Source: Methylocapsa acidiphila B2 (GTDB lineage Bacteria > Pseudomonadota > Alphaproteobacteria > Rhizobiales > Beijerinckiaceae). Taken from it: 64,000 nucleotides of DNA. A program made the translations under genes and the position numbers. The notes beneath the pieces are model-generated. The model searched no databases and was not told the DNA's origin. It saw only the letters and a program-made list of their open reading frames with translations. This document shows, one piece after another, positions 18,432 through 27,755 of the stretch (the first letter of the stretch is position 1; every line of letters begins with the position of its first letter). The stretch is from assembly GCF_000427445.1 (NCBI RefSeq), contig NZ_KE386496.1:1840506-1904505 (forward strand), written 5' to 3'.

Positions 18432-19703
18432 ATGCACCATTTTGAAATGAAGAACGGCGTGCTGCACGCCGAAGACGTCGATCTCGCCGCTCTCGCCGCC
18501 GAGGTCGGCACGCCTTTCTATTGCTATTCGCTGGCGACGATCGCCCGCCATTACGACGTCTTCAAATCCGCTTTTGCCAGCCTCGATTCGCTCGTCTGCT
18601 ACGCCGTCAAGGCCAATTCCAATCAGGCGGTCCTCACCGCATTGGCGCGGCGCGGCGCCGGCATGGACGTTGTGTCGGAGGGCGAGCTGCGGCGCGCGCT
18701 CGCGGCGGGCGCGGACCCCGGCAAGATCACATTTTCCGGAGTCGGCAAGACCCAAGGGGAAATGGCCTTCGCGCTCGATCGCGGCATTTTCTGCTTCAAC
18801 GTCGAATCGGAACCGGAGCTTCACGCTCTATCGAGCGTCGCGGCCGGCAAAGGCGTGGTCGCCCCGGTCGCAATCCGCCTCAATCCCGACGTCGACGCGA
18901 AGACCCACGCCAAGATCTCGACAGGAAAGGCGGAGAATAAGTTCGGCATTCCCGTGAGCCGCGCGCGGAAGGTTTTTGCCGAGGCGGCGGCGCTGCCGGG
19001 ACTGGAGGTCGCCGGCGTCGATCTCCACATCGGCTCGCAAATCACCGATCTCGCCCCCTTCGACGACGCTTTCAGCCTCGTCGCCGATCTCGTGCGCGAG
19101 CTACGCGCCGACGGACGCGCGATTTCGCATGTCGACCTTGGCGGCGGCCTCGGCATTCCCTATAGCGACCGGGACGACCCGGAAACCTATCATCCCGACC
19201 GCTATGCAGCCATCGTCAAGGCAAGGCTCGGCAATCTCGGCTGCCGACTGATTTTCGAGCCCGGCCGGCTCATCGTCGGCAATGCCGGGGTTCTCGTGAC
19301 CCGCGTCATTTTCGTGAAGCGCGGCGAAGCCAAGACCTTCGTGATCGTCGACGCGGCGATGAACGATCTGGTCCGCCCGACCCTTTACGAAGCGCATCAC
19401 GACGTCGAATCCGTCCGCGCCGCGCCTCCGGGAACGCCAGAGATCGTTGCCGACGTCGTCGGTCCCGTCTGCGAGACCGGCGATTTCCTCGCGCTTGGGC
19501 GCAAGCTGCCGGAGCCTTCGCCGGGCGATCTTCTGGCGGTCATGTCCGCCGGCGCCTATGGCGCGGTCCAAGCCGGGACCTATAATTCACGGCTGCTCGT
19601 TCCCGAGGTTCTCGTCAGCGGAGCGCGGGCGGCCGTCGTGCGCCCGCGCAAAACATACGAGGAATTGATCGGACTCGACAGAATTCCGGCTTGGTTGGAC
19701 TAA
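18432..19703 (+). CDS. lysA: diaminopimelate decarboxylase
   Basis: 423 residues, normal for the family. Fold-type III PLP decarboxylase: PLP lysine K60 in CYAVKANSN, glycine-rich phosphate-binding GGGLGIPY, HIGSQI, and the catalytic Cys/Glu loop GPVCETGDFLA. It removes CO2 from meso-diaminopimelate to give lysine, the last step of the pathway to which dapD (10666) also belongs. It follows lptM by 15 bases. A strong unambiguous family match by motifs. Confidence 0.97.
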   Translation: MHHFEMKNGVLHAEDVDLAALAAEVGTPFYCYSLATIARHYDVFKSAFASLDSLVCYAVKANSNQAVLTALARRGAGMDVVSEGELRRALAAGADPGKITFSGVGKTQGEMAFALDRGIFCFNVESEPELHALSSVAAGKGVVAPVAIRLNPDVDAKTHAKISTGKAENKFGIPVSRARKVFAEAAALPGLEVAGVDLHIGSQITDLAPFDDAFSLVADLVRELRADGRAISHVDLGGGLGIPYSDRDDPETYHPDRYAAIVKARLGNLGCRLIFEPGRLIVGNAGVLVTRVIFVKRGEAKTFVIVDAAMNDLVRPTLYEAHHDVESVRAAPPGTPEIVADVVGPVCETGDFLALGRKLPEPSPGDLLAVMSAGAYGAVQAGTYNSRLLVPEVLVSGARAAVVRPRKTYEELIGLDRIPAWLD

Positions 19704-19797
19704 ATAATCTGCGCCATTCTCTGGCGCTCTGCCGTTAAAGTGCTAGCTTTTCCGCTTTGTCGCCGCGGCCAGGTCTGAGGAGATAAGTCAGCTGGCG

Positions 19798-22443
19798 TTG
19801 GAACAGCCACTTTCATCGCGGTCCGAGGCCTCGCCTCAGGGTCCCGCAAGACGACGTCTCGATCGCCTCGCGGCGAGGGGCCGCCTCGTCCTTTTGCTGG
19901 AGCGCGTCTGGCGTCTCGTCACGCCGCCTCTTCTCGTGATCGGCCTGTTCATTTGCGTATCCTGGACCGGGATTTGGCTCGGAGCTCCGAGCCTCGAGCG
20001 AAGCCTCGGCGTCGGTCTCTTCGGCCTCGGATTGCTCGTTTCCCTCCTTTCCTTGCGCAAGTTCCGCTTTCCCTCGCGCGCCGAGGCTCTGGCGCGGATC
20101 GACCGAGTCTCGGGCTTCGCCCATGGTCCCGCCCGCGTCCTCGAGGACCGGCTCGGCAATGGCGAGGACGACGCAGCGACCCGCGCCTTGTGGGGCCTCC
20201 ACCAGCGCCGCGCGGAGCAAAAGCTCGGCTTGCTTAGAACCGGCGCGCCCTCGCCGCGTCTGGTCGATCTCGATCGCTACGCCTTGCGCGCCGCCATACT
20301 CGCGAGCTTGGTCGCCATGGCCTTCGTCGCGGGCCCGGAAAGATACGCTAGGCTCGCCGCCGCTTTTGAGTGGCGCTTCGAGGGCATGTCGCGTCCGGGC
20401 GCGCGTCTCGACGCCTGGATCGATCCACCCGCCTATACAGGCAAGACGCCGATCATTCTCGATCTCGGCGCCGCTCGGGCAGAGGCTGCCCAGAAAGTCG
20501 AGGCGCCGGCCGGCTCTCTCGTCATTGTCAGTGCATCGGGCGGCGCGCCGAGGCTAGAAATAAAAGGCGCGCTCGCCGCGCCGGAGAAGGATAAAGCCGA
20601 CACTGCCGTACCGCCGCCCTCTCCTCCGGCGGCAAGAAGCGGCGCGGCGACGCGGCTTGTCCTGCGCGGCGACGCCCACCTTACGCTCGGCCTGCCCGAC
20701 GGGCGCACCCGCGCCTTCGATCTGATCGCAATCCCCGACCAGCCGCCGACCATCGCCCTCACCGACGTCCCCCGGACCAATGCGCGGGGTTCGCTGACGC
20801 TCGCCTACCAGCTCGCCGACGATTATGGCGTCGTCAACGCCGAGGCCGGATTCGCCCATCCGACCCTGCCGGGCGGACGGCCGGCGACGCGCTCCCTCGT
20901 CGATCCGCCGCGTATTTCGCTCACGCTGCCGCCGGGGCCCCAGTCCGGCGGCGAAGCCGAAACCACGGCTGATCTCTCCGAGCATCCCTGGGCCGGCGCG
21001 CAGGTCGAGATGACCCTGATCGCCCACGACGAAGGCGGCAATGAAGGCAAGGCTCAGCCGATCGAAATCGTCCTTCCGCAAAAGCCTTTTGTGAAGCCTC
21101 TCGCCCGCGCGCTCGCGGAACAGCGCCGCAACCTCGTTCTCGCGCCGGACGACAAGGCGAGGGTCGAAAACGCGCTCGAAGGGCTGATGATCGCGCCGGA
21201 GGCCTTCGGCACGAGCGCTAGCATCTATCTCGGATTGCGGACGGCGCTGACTCGGCTGCAAACTTCCGGCAATGACGCGGATCTCGTCGCGGTCGCGGAT
21301 TTCCTCTGGGAGATGGCGCTGCGCATCGAAAACGGCGATCTCTCCGACGCCGAGCGCGATCTTCGCGCGGCCGAACAAAGCCTGCGCGAGGCCCTGGAGC
21401 GCGAGGCGCCCGAGGAGGAGATTCGCAAGCTCAGCGAAAATCTCCGCGCCGCTATGGACAAGTTCCTCAGCGAGCTCGCAGGACGGAGGCAGGAGCAGGC
21501 GGACCGGAACGATCGCGGCGGCGAGGCTGGTCGGACGATCAATCCGAAGCAATTGCAGGCCATGCTCGACAAGATGGAGCAAATGGCGCGCTCCGGCGAC
21601 CTTGCCGACGCCCGGAAAATGCTGGAGCAGCTGCAAAATATTCTCGAAAATCTGCAGGCGGCGCGGCCGCACAAGGCCGATCCGCGGACGCGGGAAATGA
21701 GCCGCGCGCTCGACGAGCTTGGCGAGATGAGCCGCGACCAGCAGGATTTGCGCGACGAGACCTATCAGAACGGCGAGGAAGACAGGCGGAGGCAAAGGCG
21801 CCAGCAAGAGCAAATGGGCCTGTCCGGCCAATTCGGATCAGGCGATCGCGCCGACGACGGCGACGAGGCGGACCAGCGAAACGCCGCGCCCAAGAAATCA
21901 TCGCCGCAGAGCGACGCCAAGGCGGGCGAGCTCGCCAAGCGCCAACAGGCGCTACGCGAGCGTCTCGACAAACTCGAGCAGCGGCTGCGGCAGTTGGGCC
22001 AGGACGAAAAGGATCTCGACGAGGCGCAGGACGCGATGAATGACGCCGCGAAGGCGCTGGGCCAAGGCGCGCGGAGCGGCGAGGAAGCGGTCGAGGCGCA
22101 GGGGCGCGCCGTCGACGCCTTGCGCGAAGGCGCGCAAAAGCTCGCCGACGCCATGCGACAGCAAGGTGAGGGCGGCGCTTCGGGCGAGGCGCAAGACGGC
22201 GATGGCGAAGGCGAGGAAGGCCAAGGGGGGAACGGCCGTTTCGGCCAGGAGGACTCAGACCCGCTGGGGCGGCCGACGAGCGGCGATCGGGTATTCAATC
22301 CGCGCGCTCGGTTCGATCCCATGGGGGCGCCCGCGGCGCAACGCGCCCAGCGCGTCCTCGAGGAATTGCGCCGTCGCCTAGGGGAGCCCGCGCGTCCGCA
22401 AGAGGAGCTCGATTATCTGGAGCGCCTTCTGCGGCGATATTGA
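19798..22443 (+). CDS. TIGR02302/DUF4175 family membrane protein
   Basis: 881 residues, with TTG 19798 as start and GAGGAG about 15 bases upstream, so the start is not certain. Two N-terminal TM segments (LLVIGLFICVSWTGIWLG; LGLFGLGLLVSLLSL) and a third near residue 165 precede a soluble domain and a long charged coiled coil (residues ~430-800) rich in Gln, Glu, Arg and Asp. The C-terminus (AQRVLEELRRRLGEPARPQE, then LDYLERLLRRY) is typical for this alphaproteobacterial family of unknown function. It is commonly found next to lysA in Rhizobiales, as here. Envelope location is inferred from the TM segments. Confidence 0.85.
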   Translation: MEQPLSSRSEASPQGPARRRLDRLAARGRLVLLLERVWRLVTPPLLVIGLFICVSWTGIWLGAPSLERSLGVGLFGLGLLVSLLSLRKFRFPSRAEALARIDRVSGFAHGPARVLEDRLGNGEDDAATRALWGLHQRRAEQKLGLLRTGAPSPRLVDLDRYALRAAILASLVAMAFVAGPERYARLAAAFEWRFEGMSRPGARLDAWIDPPAYTGKTPIILDLGAARAEAAQKVEAPAGSLVIVSASGGAPRLEIKGALAAPEKDKADTAVPPPSPPAARSGAATRLVLRGDAHLTLGLPDGRTRAFDLIAIPDQPPTIALTDVPRTNARGSLTLAYQLADDYGVVNAEAGFAHPTLPGGRPATRSLVDPPRISLTLPPGPQSGGEAETTADLSEHPWAGAQVEMTLIAHDEGGNEGKAQPIEIVLPQKPFVKPLARALAEQRRNLVLAPDDKARVENALEGLMIAPEAFGTSASIYLGLRTALTRLQTSGNDADLVAVADFLWEMALRIENGDLSDAERDLRAAEQSLREALEREAPEEEIRKLSENLRAAMDKFLSELAGRRQEQADRNDRGGEAGRTINPKQLQAMLDKMEQMARSGDLADARKMLEQLQNILENLQAARPHKADPRTREMSRALDELGEMSRDQQDLRDETYQNGEEDRRRQRRQQEQMGLSGQFGSGDRADDGDEADQRNAAPKKSSPQSDAKAGELAKRQQALRERLDKLEQRLRQLGQDEKDLDEAQDAMNDAAKALGQGARSGEEAVEAQGRAVDALREGAQKLADAMRQQGEGGASGEAQDGDGEGEEGQGGNGRFGQEDSDPLGRPTSGDRVFNPRARFDPMGAPAAQRAQRVLEELRRRLGEPARPQEELDYLERLLRRY

Positions 22444-22514
22444 CCCTCGAGCGCGCTCCAATTGGACGAAATCTTCCAATCGAGAAGAACGCGCTCCGGA
22501 TCAAAGAGTTGGAC

Positions 22515-22555
22515 CATGTTCCAATCGAAAAAATCGATCAGTTTTTTCGGAACAT
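22515..22555. repeat. dispersed palindromic intergenic repeat, copy 2
   Basis: CATGTTC at 22515-22521 and GAACATG at 22549-22555 enclose CGAAAAAA and its complement TTTTTTCG, a long interrupted hairpin 70 bases after the stop of the DUF4175 gene. It may serve as a terminator, but the same design recurs at 13025 and 51552. Confidence 0.5.
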
Positions 22556-22652
22556 GCCGTTATCGATCGCGCCCGCTGCGGCGTCGCGCGCCTAATGGCG
22601 AGATTTGATCACGATCTCGCCGCGCCACAGCTTTCTAGAGGAACAGCCCTTT

Positions 22653-22841
22653 ATGAGATTAGCTTGCAATCTTCTCGTCGCGACCTCTCTGGGCGCCGTG
22701 GTCGTCGTGCTTCTGCTGGGCCTCTACAACACGTTGCGCGGCGGTCCCGCGAACCGGTCGCAGCTCTTCATGCGTTGGCGGATCGGACTTCAATTTTTCG
22801 CCATCGTCCTCATCATGGGAGTCCTCTGGCTGCGCGGCTGA
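22653..22841 (+). CDS. small twin-transmembrane protein (HIG1-like)
   Basis: 62 residues from the ATG at 22653; GAGGAA lies 9 bases upstream, which excludes the longer frame beginning at 22605. Two TM helices (ATSLGAVVVVLLLGLYNTL and FFAIVLIMGVLWL) flank a short basic loop RGGPANRSQLFMRWRIG. Proteins of this type, annotated as twin TM or HIG1-domain proteins, sit upstream of PduO-type cobalamin adenosyltransferase in many Rhizobiales, as here. HIG1 relatives modulate respiratory complexes, but that role is only inference for this protein. Confidence 0.8.
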   Translation: MRLACNLLVATSLGAVVVVLLLGLYNTLRGGPANRSQLFMRWRIGLQFFAIVLIMGVLWLRG

Positions 22842-22970
22842 AATTCAGAGCCGGCCCTTAACGACTGCTCGAACCCGCGCGACGGCACCGTTTCGGCTCG
22901 GCGCACCGCAGGCTCGCCGGCGCACGATTGAGAAAATCCAGTCGGGAATCTCCAAGACAGCGGAACAGCC

Positions 22971-23558
22971 ATGGTCGTCTTGAACAAGATCTACACGCGG
23001 ACCGGCGACAAAGGCGCGACCGCGCTCGGCACCGGCGAACGCCGCCTGAAAAACGATCTCCGGGTCGAAGCCTATGGCGCGGTCGACGAAACCAATTCGG
23101 CCATCGGCCTCGCCCGCGTCTCGACCACGATGGACCCCGAATGCGCCCGGGTCGACGCTATGCTGCTCTGCGTGCAGAATGATCTCTTCGATCTCGGCGC
23201 CGACCTTTGCGTCCCCTCGTCGGACGCTGCTCCGGGTCGCGAGCCTTTGCGCATCGTCCAATCGCAGGTCGATCGGCTCGAACGTGAGATCGACGAATTG
23301 AATGCCGATCTCACGCCTCTCTTGTCTTTTGTGCTGCCGGGCGGCTCCCCTGCGGCGGCGGCGCTTCATCTCGCCCGCGCGATCGCGCGACGCGCAGAGC
23401 GGCGGATCGTCTCCCTCGCGCAATGCCCCGGCGAGATCGTCGGCGAGCCCGCGCTCAAGTATGTCAATCGCCTGTCCGACTTTTTGTTCGTCGCCGCGCG
23501 CCACGTCAATCGCAAGGGAGAAGGCGATATTTTATGGGTGCCGGGGCAAAATCGATAA
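22971..23558 (+). CDS. PduO-type ATP:cob(I)alamin adenosyltransferase
   Basis: 195 residues from the ATG at 22971. The ATP-binding N-terminus is intact (IYTRTGDKGATALGTGERR), followed by VEAYGAVDETNSAIG, and the C-terminal helix bundle shows HLARAIARRAERRIVSL and YVNRLSDFLFVAAR. The enzyme adds the adenosyl group to cob(I)alamin, making coenzyme B12 for mutases. Unlike CobA/CobO it is an all-helical trimer. In Rhizobiales it is often followed by electron-transfer flavoprotein genes; those are not present here, so the neighbourhood has been rearranged. Confidence 0.93.
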   Translation: MVVLNKIYTRTGDKGATALGTGERRLKNDLRVEAYGAVDETNSAIGLARVSTTMDPECARVDAMLLCVQNDLFDLGADLCVPSSDAAPGREPLRIVQSQVDRLEREIDELNADLTPLLSFVLPGGSPAAAALHLARAIARRAERRIVSLAQCPGEIVGEPALKYVNRLSDFLFVAARHVNRKGEGDILWVPGQNR

Positions 23559-24037
23559 GGCGCGATCGGCTTTACGGCGGAGTTAATCTCGATCCGGCGA
23601 TCCGCCGATCGGAACGCGCTCAAGATGCGCGAAGGACCCCGGCGCTTTGGAGCGGCAGCGGGGCCCTGCTTCGGCGTTCCGAAGCGATCTGTACTGTTGC
23701 AGATGATGTCGTCTGAAGGAGACGCCCGCCTTAGCGAACGCTCCAATTTGAAGATTTGGCTTGTCCGACGCTACCGATGAGGCCTAGCCTTCAGGCCTTG
23801 GCGACGTCGTGACCCTGTCGCCTCAGGGTCAAATAATCCGACCAGGTGGAGTCATGGCTCCTCGCTTGACGTGACGTTGGAGATTGACGTGACGTAGACG
23901 CGTTCCTGACGAGACCTTTCTTTGTCGATCGCCGTTCCCATTAACGGCGAAAGCAACGTTAACGTGCTCTTGTCATGCCTCTATGTCAATTGTGACACAC
24001 GGTCGCTGGCCACGGGGATCGAAGCCGGCCTCGGCGC
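23559..24037. other. intergenic region with repeats and hairpins
   Basis: No gene recognised in ~480 bases. It holds a hairpin with ACCCTG/CAGGGT arms at about 23812-23829 and a 12-bp direct repeat TTGACGTGACGT at 23866-23877 and 23884-23895 (18-bp period). Genes on both sides point toward this region, so it carries their 3' ends; the repeat has no obvious target promoter. Confidence 0.35.
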
Positions 24038-25654
24038 TCAATCCGGCGCGATCGAGACATAACGGCCATAATGGGCGGCGAGCGCATTCGGCTCCCAGCC
24101 GCGCAATTTCGTCGAGACGAGATACGCGGATTTATAGGTCAGGAGAACGAGATAAGGCTGTTCGTCGAGCAGCAGGGCCTCGGCCTCGCGCAGAAAGCGC
24201 CGGCGGCGCTCCGGCGAGGGCTCCGTCGTCGCCTCGCGCATCAGCGCGTCATAGGCTGCGTTGGAAAAATTCGACGAATTAAGGCTCTTATTGTCGCTCT
24301 CGGCGAGAAAGAGAAAATTCTGCGCGTCAGGATAATCGGCGAACCAACCCGACCGCGCGACGTCGAACGCGCCCTTCTCGCGCATAAACGCGTAATGGCT
24401 TGCGGCGTCGGTTCCGAGAAGCCTAGTCTCGACACCAAGCGTTTTCCACATATCGGCGATCGCGACAGCCGTCGCACGATGATTTTCCGAATTGTTGAAG
24501 CGGATCTCGACCTCGAGCTTTCGTCCGCCTTCGCCGAAGCCCGCCTCGCGCAGCAGACGTTTGGCCTCATCCTCACGATCGAAAAGGCTCGTGCTTTTCC
24601 AGGCGACGGCACAGGGCGGACCGTAGCTCGAAATGCCCGGCGGCACGAAGCCATAGGCGGGCTCCATCGCGCCGCGCCAAATTTTTTCTGCGAGAAACTC
24701 GCGATCGACGGCCATCGAGAGGGCTTGGCGAACCCTTCGATCATTGAAGGGTTCGCGGCGCGTGTCGAAAACGTAAAAATAGCTGGCGAGGCTCGGCGCG
24801 ATCCGCAGTTGCGCTCCCAAATGCGCCCGTACGAAAGCCAGCTGCTCGGCCGGGACATCGTCATAGGAATAGATCTCGCCCGCCATGAAACGACGCAGGC
24901 CGGCGGCGCGGTCTTCAATGGGTATAAAGATCTCGCCGTCGAGCGCGACTTGCGCCGCATCGTGAAAATAGGGGTTTTTGGCGAGGACGAGCTGGTCGTT
25001 CGGTGTGAACGCCTTCAGCCTGAAAGGACCATTCGTCACGATATGGGCCGGCCGCACGAAATCCGCGCCATAGGCCTCGACCGAGGCGCGATGCAAAGGC
25101 AGAGCGGTCATATGGGCGAGTTGATCGATGAAATAGCGCGCCGGCCGCTCAAGCGTGATTTCGAGCGTGGCTTCTCCCAGGGCCCGCGCGCCGAGGCTCT
25201 CCACCGGCAATCGACCCTTGTTGATTTTTTCGGCGTTCTTCAACGTGTAGAGAATATTGGCGTAGGGCGCGCCTGTCGCGGGCGCCATCAGCCGGCGGAA
25301 GGCGTAGACGAAATCCTCCGCGACGACCTTGTCGCCATTCGACCATCTCGCATCCTCGCGAAGGTGAAACGTGTAAATGGCGCCGTCGGCGCTTTCGGTC
25401 CAGCTTCGCGCGACGCCCGGAACGATCGCCCCCCGCGCGTCGCGGGTGACGAGCCCCTCGAAGAGCTCATCGAGAACATCGCTCTCGATAACCTTGGTCC
25501 CCTTATGCGGATCGAGCGATCCAGGATCGGCGAGCGCGCCGCGCCGCCAAATCATTTCCGCCCGTAATTCGTCAAACTGACTCGCGACAAGCCAAGCGGG
25601 CAAAAGAAGGAGAACGAGCCGAGCCGCGGTGCTGAAACTCCCCGTTGCGCGCAT
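24038..25654 (-). CDS. periplasmic oligopeptide-binding protein (ABC transporter substrate-binding, family 5)
   Basis: 538 residues, standard for OppA/DppA-type proteins. An N-terminal signal sequence (LVLLLLPAWLVASQF) is followed by the family signature region (PGSLDPHKGTKVIESDVLDE, then LFEGLVT), DFVYAFRRLMAP and VRQALSMAVDREFLAEKI. It would deliver peptides or similar solutes to an ABC permease. No permease or ATPase gene accompanies it, so it is an orphan that must use components encoded elsewhere or have a different role. It follows the nitrilase-family gene by 11 bases on the same strand and is probably co-transcribed with it. Confidence 0.92.
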   Translation of the reverse strand: MRATGSFSTAARLVLLLLPAWLVASQFDELRAEMIWRRGALADPGSLDPHKGTKVIESDVLDELFEGLVTRDARGAIVPGVARSWTESADGAIYTFHLREDARWSNGDKVVAEDFVYAFRRLMAPATGAPYANILYTLKNAEKINKGRLPVESLGARALGEATLEITLERPARYFIDQLAHMTALPLHRASVEAYGADFVRPAHIVTNGPFRLKAFTPNDQLVLAKNPYFHDAAQVALDGEIFIPIEDRAAGLRRFMAGEIYSYDDVPAEQLAFVRAHLGAQLRIAPSLASYFYVFDTRREPFNDRRVRQALSMAVDREFLAEKIWRGAMEPAYGFVPPGISSYGPPCAVAWKSTSLFDREDEAKRLLREAGFGEGGRKLEVEIRFNNSENHRATAVAIADMWKTLGVETRLLGTDAASHYAFMREKGAFDVARSGWFADYPDAQNFLFLAESDNKSLNSSNFSNAAYDALMREATTEPSPERRRRFLREAEALLLDEQPYLVLLTYKSAYLVSTKLRGWEPNALAAHYGRYVSIAPD

Positions 25655-25665
25655 CAGACAAGGCC

Positions 25666-26493
25666 TCAGACGCGCGCCAAAGGAACTTTGTGCTGCGCAA
25701 CCGGAATTTGCCGCCGCACCGTCTTGACCCGATCGAGATCGATCCGCGTCGAGACGACGCCCGCGCCGTCCGAGGCTTTGGCGACGACATGGCCCCAGGG
25801 GTCGACGACAAGGGAATGGCCGTAGGAATGGCGCGTCTCGTCGCCGATCTTATGCGCGCCTGTTTGGGCGGGGGCGCAAAAATAGGTTTGCGTCTCGATC
25901 GCGCGGGCGCGGCATAGAACCTCCCAATGATCCTTCCCGGTTTGCTGGGTGAAGGCGGCGGGAAGCACGATCATTTCCGCGCCTTTGGCGACGAGAACCT
26001 GAAACAAGTCGGGAAATCTGATGTCGTAGCAAATGGAGCAGCCGACGATCATGTCCTCGCAGGGATAGACCGCGACCGCCTCGCCCGGTGCGAAGGCCGC
26101 GCTCTCGCGATATTCGGTCCCGTCGGGGGCGGTAATGTCGAACATATGGATCTTGCGATAGCGCGCGATCTCGGCGCCGTCGCGGTCGAAGACAACGGTC
26201 GTGTTGCGCAGCCGCTCCTCGCCTTCGGCCTTTTCCAGGATCGATCCGGCATGGATGAAGACGCGATGGCGACGCGCGAGTTCCTGCATGGCGCGATAGG
26301 CGGGCCCCTCGGGCAGCCGCTCGGCGGCCGCTTCCTTGTCGGCGCGACGACCGCCGATGAAGTCGAAACATTCTGGCAGCCCGATCCAGTCCGGCCGCTC
26401 CTCGGCGACGGCCTGCTCGATCAGCCTGGTCGCGGCGGCGATATTCGCCGGCTTGTCGTTGATCGAATTCATCTGGATCAAGGAAATTTTCAT
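25666..26493 (-). CDS. carbon-nitrogen hydrolase (nitrilase superfamily, Nit/omega-amidase type)
   Basis: 275 residues. The Glu-Lys-Cys triad is visible: E41 in LPECFDF, K114 in RYRKIHMFD and C155 in CSICYDIRFPDLF. The sequence most resembles the Nit1/Nit2 branch, which hydrolyses omega-amides such as deaminated glutathione or alpha-ketoglutaramate. It is cytosolic, with no signal peptide. It is the first gene of a two-gene minus-strand unit with the peptide-binding protein. The exact substrate cannot be set from sequence. Confidence 0.92.
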   Translation of the reverse strand: MKISLIQMNSINDKPANIAAATRLIEQAVAEERPDWIGLPECFDFIGGRRADKEAAAERLPEGPAYRAMQELARRHRVFIHAGSILEKAEGEERLRNTTVVFDRDGAEIARYRKIHMFDITAPDGTEYRESAAFAPGEAVAVYPCEDMIVGCSICYDIRFPDLFQVLVAKGAEMIVLPAAFTQQTGKDHWEVLCRARAIETQTYFCAPAQTGAHKIGDETRHSYGHSLVVDPWGHVVAKASDGAGVVSTRIDLDRVKTVRRQIPVAQHKVPLARV

Positions 26494-27075
26494 CTCACGC
26501 TCCGCTGAGGCCGGGCGCCGTCATGATAGTCCATTTTGGACGATCGCGGATGGGTTCGATCGAGAAGTGGATGCAGGCGCGAATGGGCGGGTTTCGGGAC
26601 GTTTCGAGTGCCTGCCCGGCCTCTTGGGCGCTCGCCGCGCAAGCCGAGACGAGACATAAGGCTCGATCGCGCGATTCCAATAGATGCGTTTTCGAAACCC
26701 GCGCCGAACTACCGCCGCGAACGATCGGAAACGGCGGCTGGCTCGGCCGCGGCCCATGATCGGGAAGGCTGGAAGGGCGTTCGCTCCGCCCCGGAGATGG
26801 GTTCGTTCGAACCCTCGTCGAATGATCGGAAACCGCCCGCAGGCGATGCGAACGACCCCTGCCCCTATTACGCTGAGACTGGCCTGTGCGCCCTGGGCAC
26901 GCTCGCAGACAAAAATGCGATGCGCGCCAGCGCATCTAGCAACAATGAACCGGTCAGACCATTCGCGATGTGCGCCAGCGCACATATTGATGAAAGCGAC
27001 GCACCTATTGTGCAAACACTTCAGCACGCAGATCTTAATCCAAAAATTTTAGCACGTACCTAATTTTGATCCAGG
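26494..27075. other. gene-poor region with inverted repeats, possible small RNA or broken ORF
   Basis: Long open frames exist on both strands but they are shadow-like. Between 26885 and 27020 lie several short hairpins: GATGCGCGCCAGCGCATC at 26919-26936, ATGTGCGCCAGCGCACAT at 26968-26985 (centres 49 bp apart), a looser GTGC/GCAC pair at about 26885-26902 and GCAC/GTGC at about 27003-27015. A strong plus-strand terminator follows at 27076. The layout suits a structured plus-strand transcript, but nothing identifies it. Confidence 0.35.
26919..26985. repeat. pair of related palindromes
   Basis: Two palindromes sharing a CGCCAGCGCA core, with 7- and 8-bp arms, lie 49 bp centre to centre (26919-26936 and 26968-26985). 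They could be REP-like elements, paired operators or RNA hairpins. Confidence 0.6.
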
Positions 27076-27117
27076 GCGGCGCCGGATCCGACTGAATGTC
27101 GGCGGCGCCGCTTTTTT
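27076..27117 (+). terminator. rho-independent terminator
   Basis: GCGGCGCCG at 27076-27084 pairs with CGGCGCCGC at 27103-27111, followed by six T. The T-tract is on the plus strand, so it ends a plus-strand transcript from the left, yet no accepted plus-strand gene lies in the preceding 3.5 kb. Confidence 0.8.
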
Positions 27118-27382
27118 GCGTTCGAGGCGATGCAAGCCGACGCAGCGCGGCGGGTCGCCCTCTTTGCGCAGCGCTCTGGACGAAACGCGGGCCAACCGAT
27201 ATTGGGACATTGAGCGATGGACAGGCAAGACGCTCGTCCTTGCGCGCGTCTCGATTGGACGGGGCCGTCTGATCTGAAGCATGCTCCAGGAAGTCGATCT
27301 AAATCAAGGACTTGAAGCTGGCCCGATCGCAAAGGCCTATCGCCTTTTTCGAGCGCCGCTCAAGTCAAGCACGAGGTTGATT

Positions 27383-27556
27383 ATGAACGCATCGGCCAAG
27401 ATGTCGTTGAAGCAGAAAGTCATCTTTTTCGCTGTCCTGATTATCGGCGCGATTATTTGGAAATTCGGCTCCGTCTATTTTGTAAAGTCCGAGCCGGAAG
27501 ACGACTCGCCCTATGAAGTCGAGCAGATGGACGTCAAGCCGATCCAATCGCCCTGA
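27383..27556 (+). CDS. small single-TM membrane protein
   Basis: 57 residues from the ATG at 27383 with GAGG 7 bases upstream. One TM helix (VIFFAVLIIGAIIWKFGSVYF) follows a short basic N-terminus (MNASAKMSLKQK). The C-terminal ~25 residues are acidic (SEPEDDSPYEVEQMD) and probably periplasmic or cytosolic tail. No family recognised; size, ribosome binding site and topology support it as real. Confidence 0.6.
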   Translation: MNASAKMSLKQKVIFFAVLIIGAIIWKFGSVYFVKSEPEDDSPYEVEQMDVKPIQSP

Positions 27557-27755
27557 CCCGCGTCCCCATCGGACGACGCGGCGATTCAAAATTTCAGTTT
27601 CGATCGAGCCGGCGCGAATTTGGTCGCCTGCGTTGCGGCACGAGATCCGCCGGATGGTTCCGCGCCCGCCCTCGAATCAACGCGATCTTTCCACATCTTC
27701 GCGCCATGAGCGGTTCAAGACGCTCCAGACGCGTCGGACAGGAGGGAGATTCGAG

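Noticed and set aside
20554-21831. 425-codon minus-strand frame
   Set aside because: Antisense to the DUF4175 coiled coil; composition mirrors it.
24071-25567. 498-codon open frame on the plus strand
   Set aside because: Antisense to the peptide-binding protein gene, which has clear domains and signal peptide; long shadow frames are expected in this high-GC DNA.
26521-27063. Overlapping ORFs on both strands ahead of the terminator
   Set aside because: Arg/Pro-biased translations with no ribosome binding site or domain; a structured RNA explains the palindromes at least as well, so none is called as a gene.
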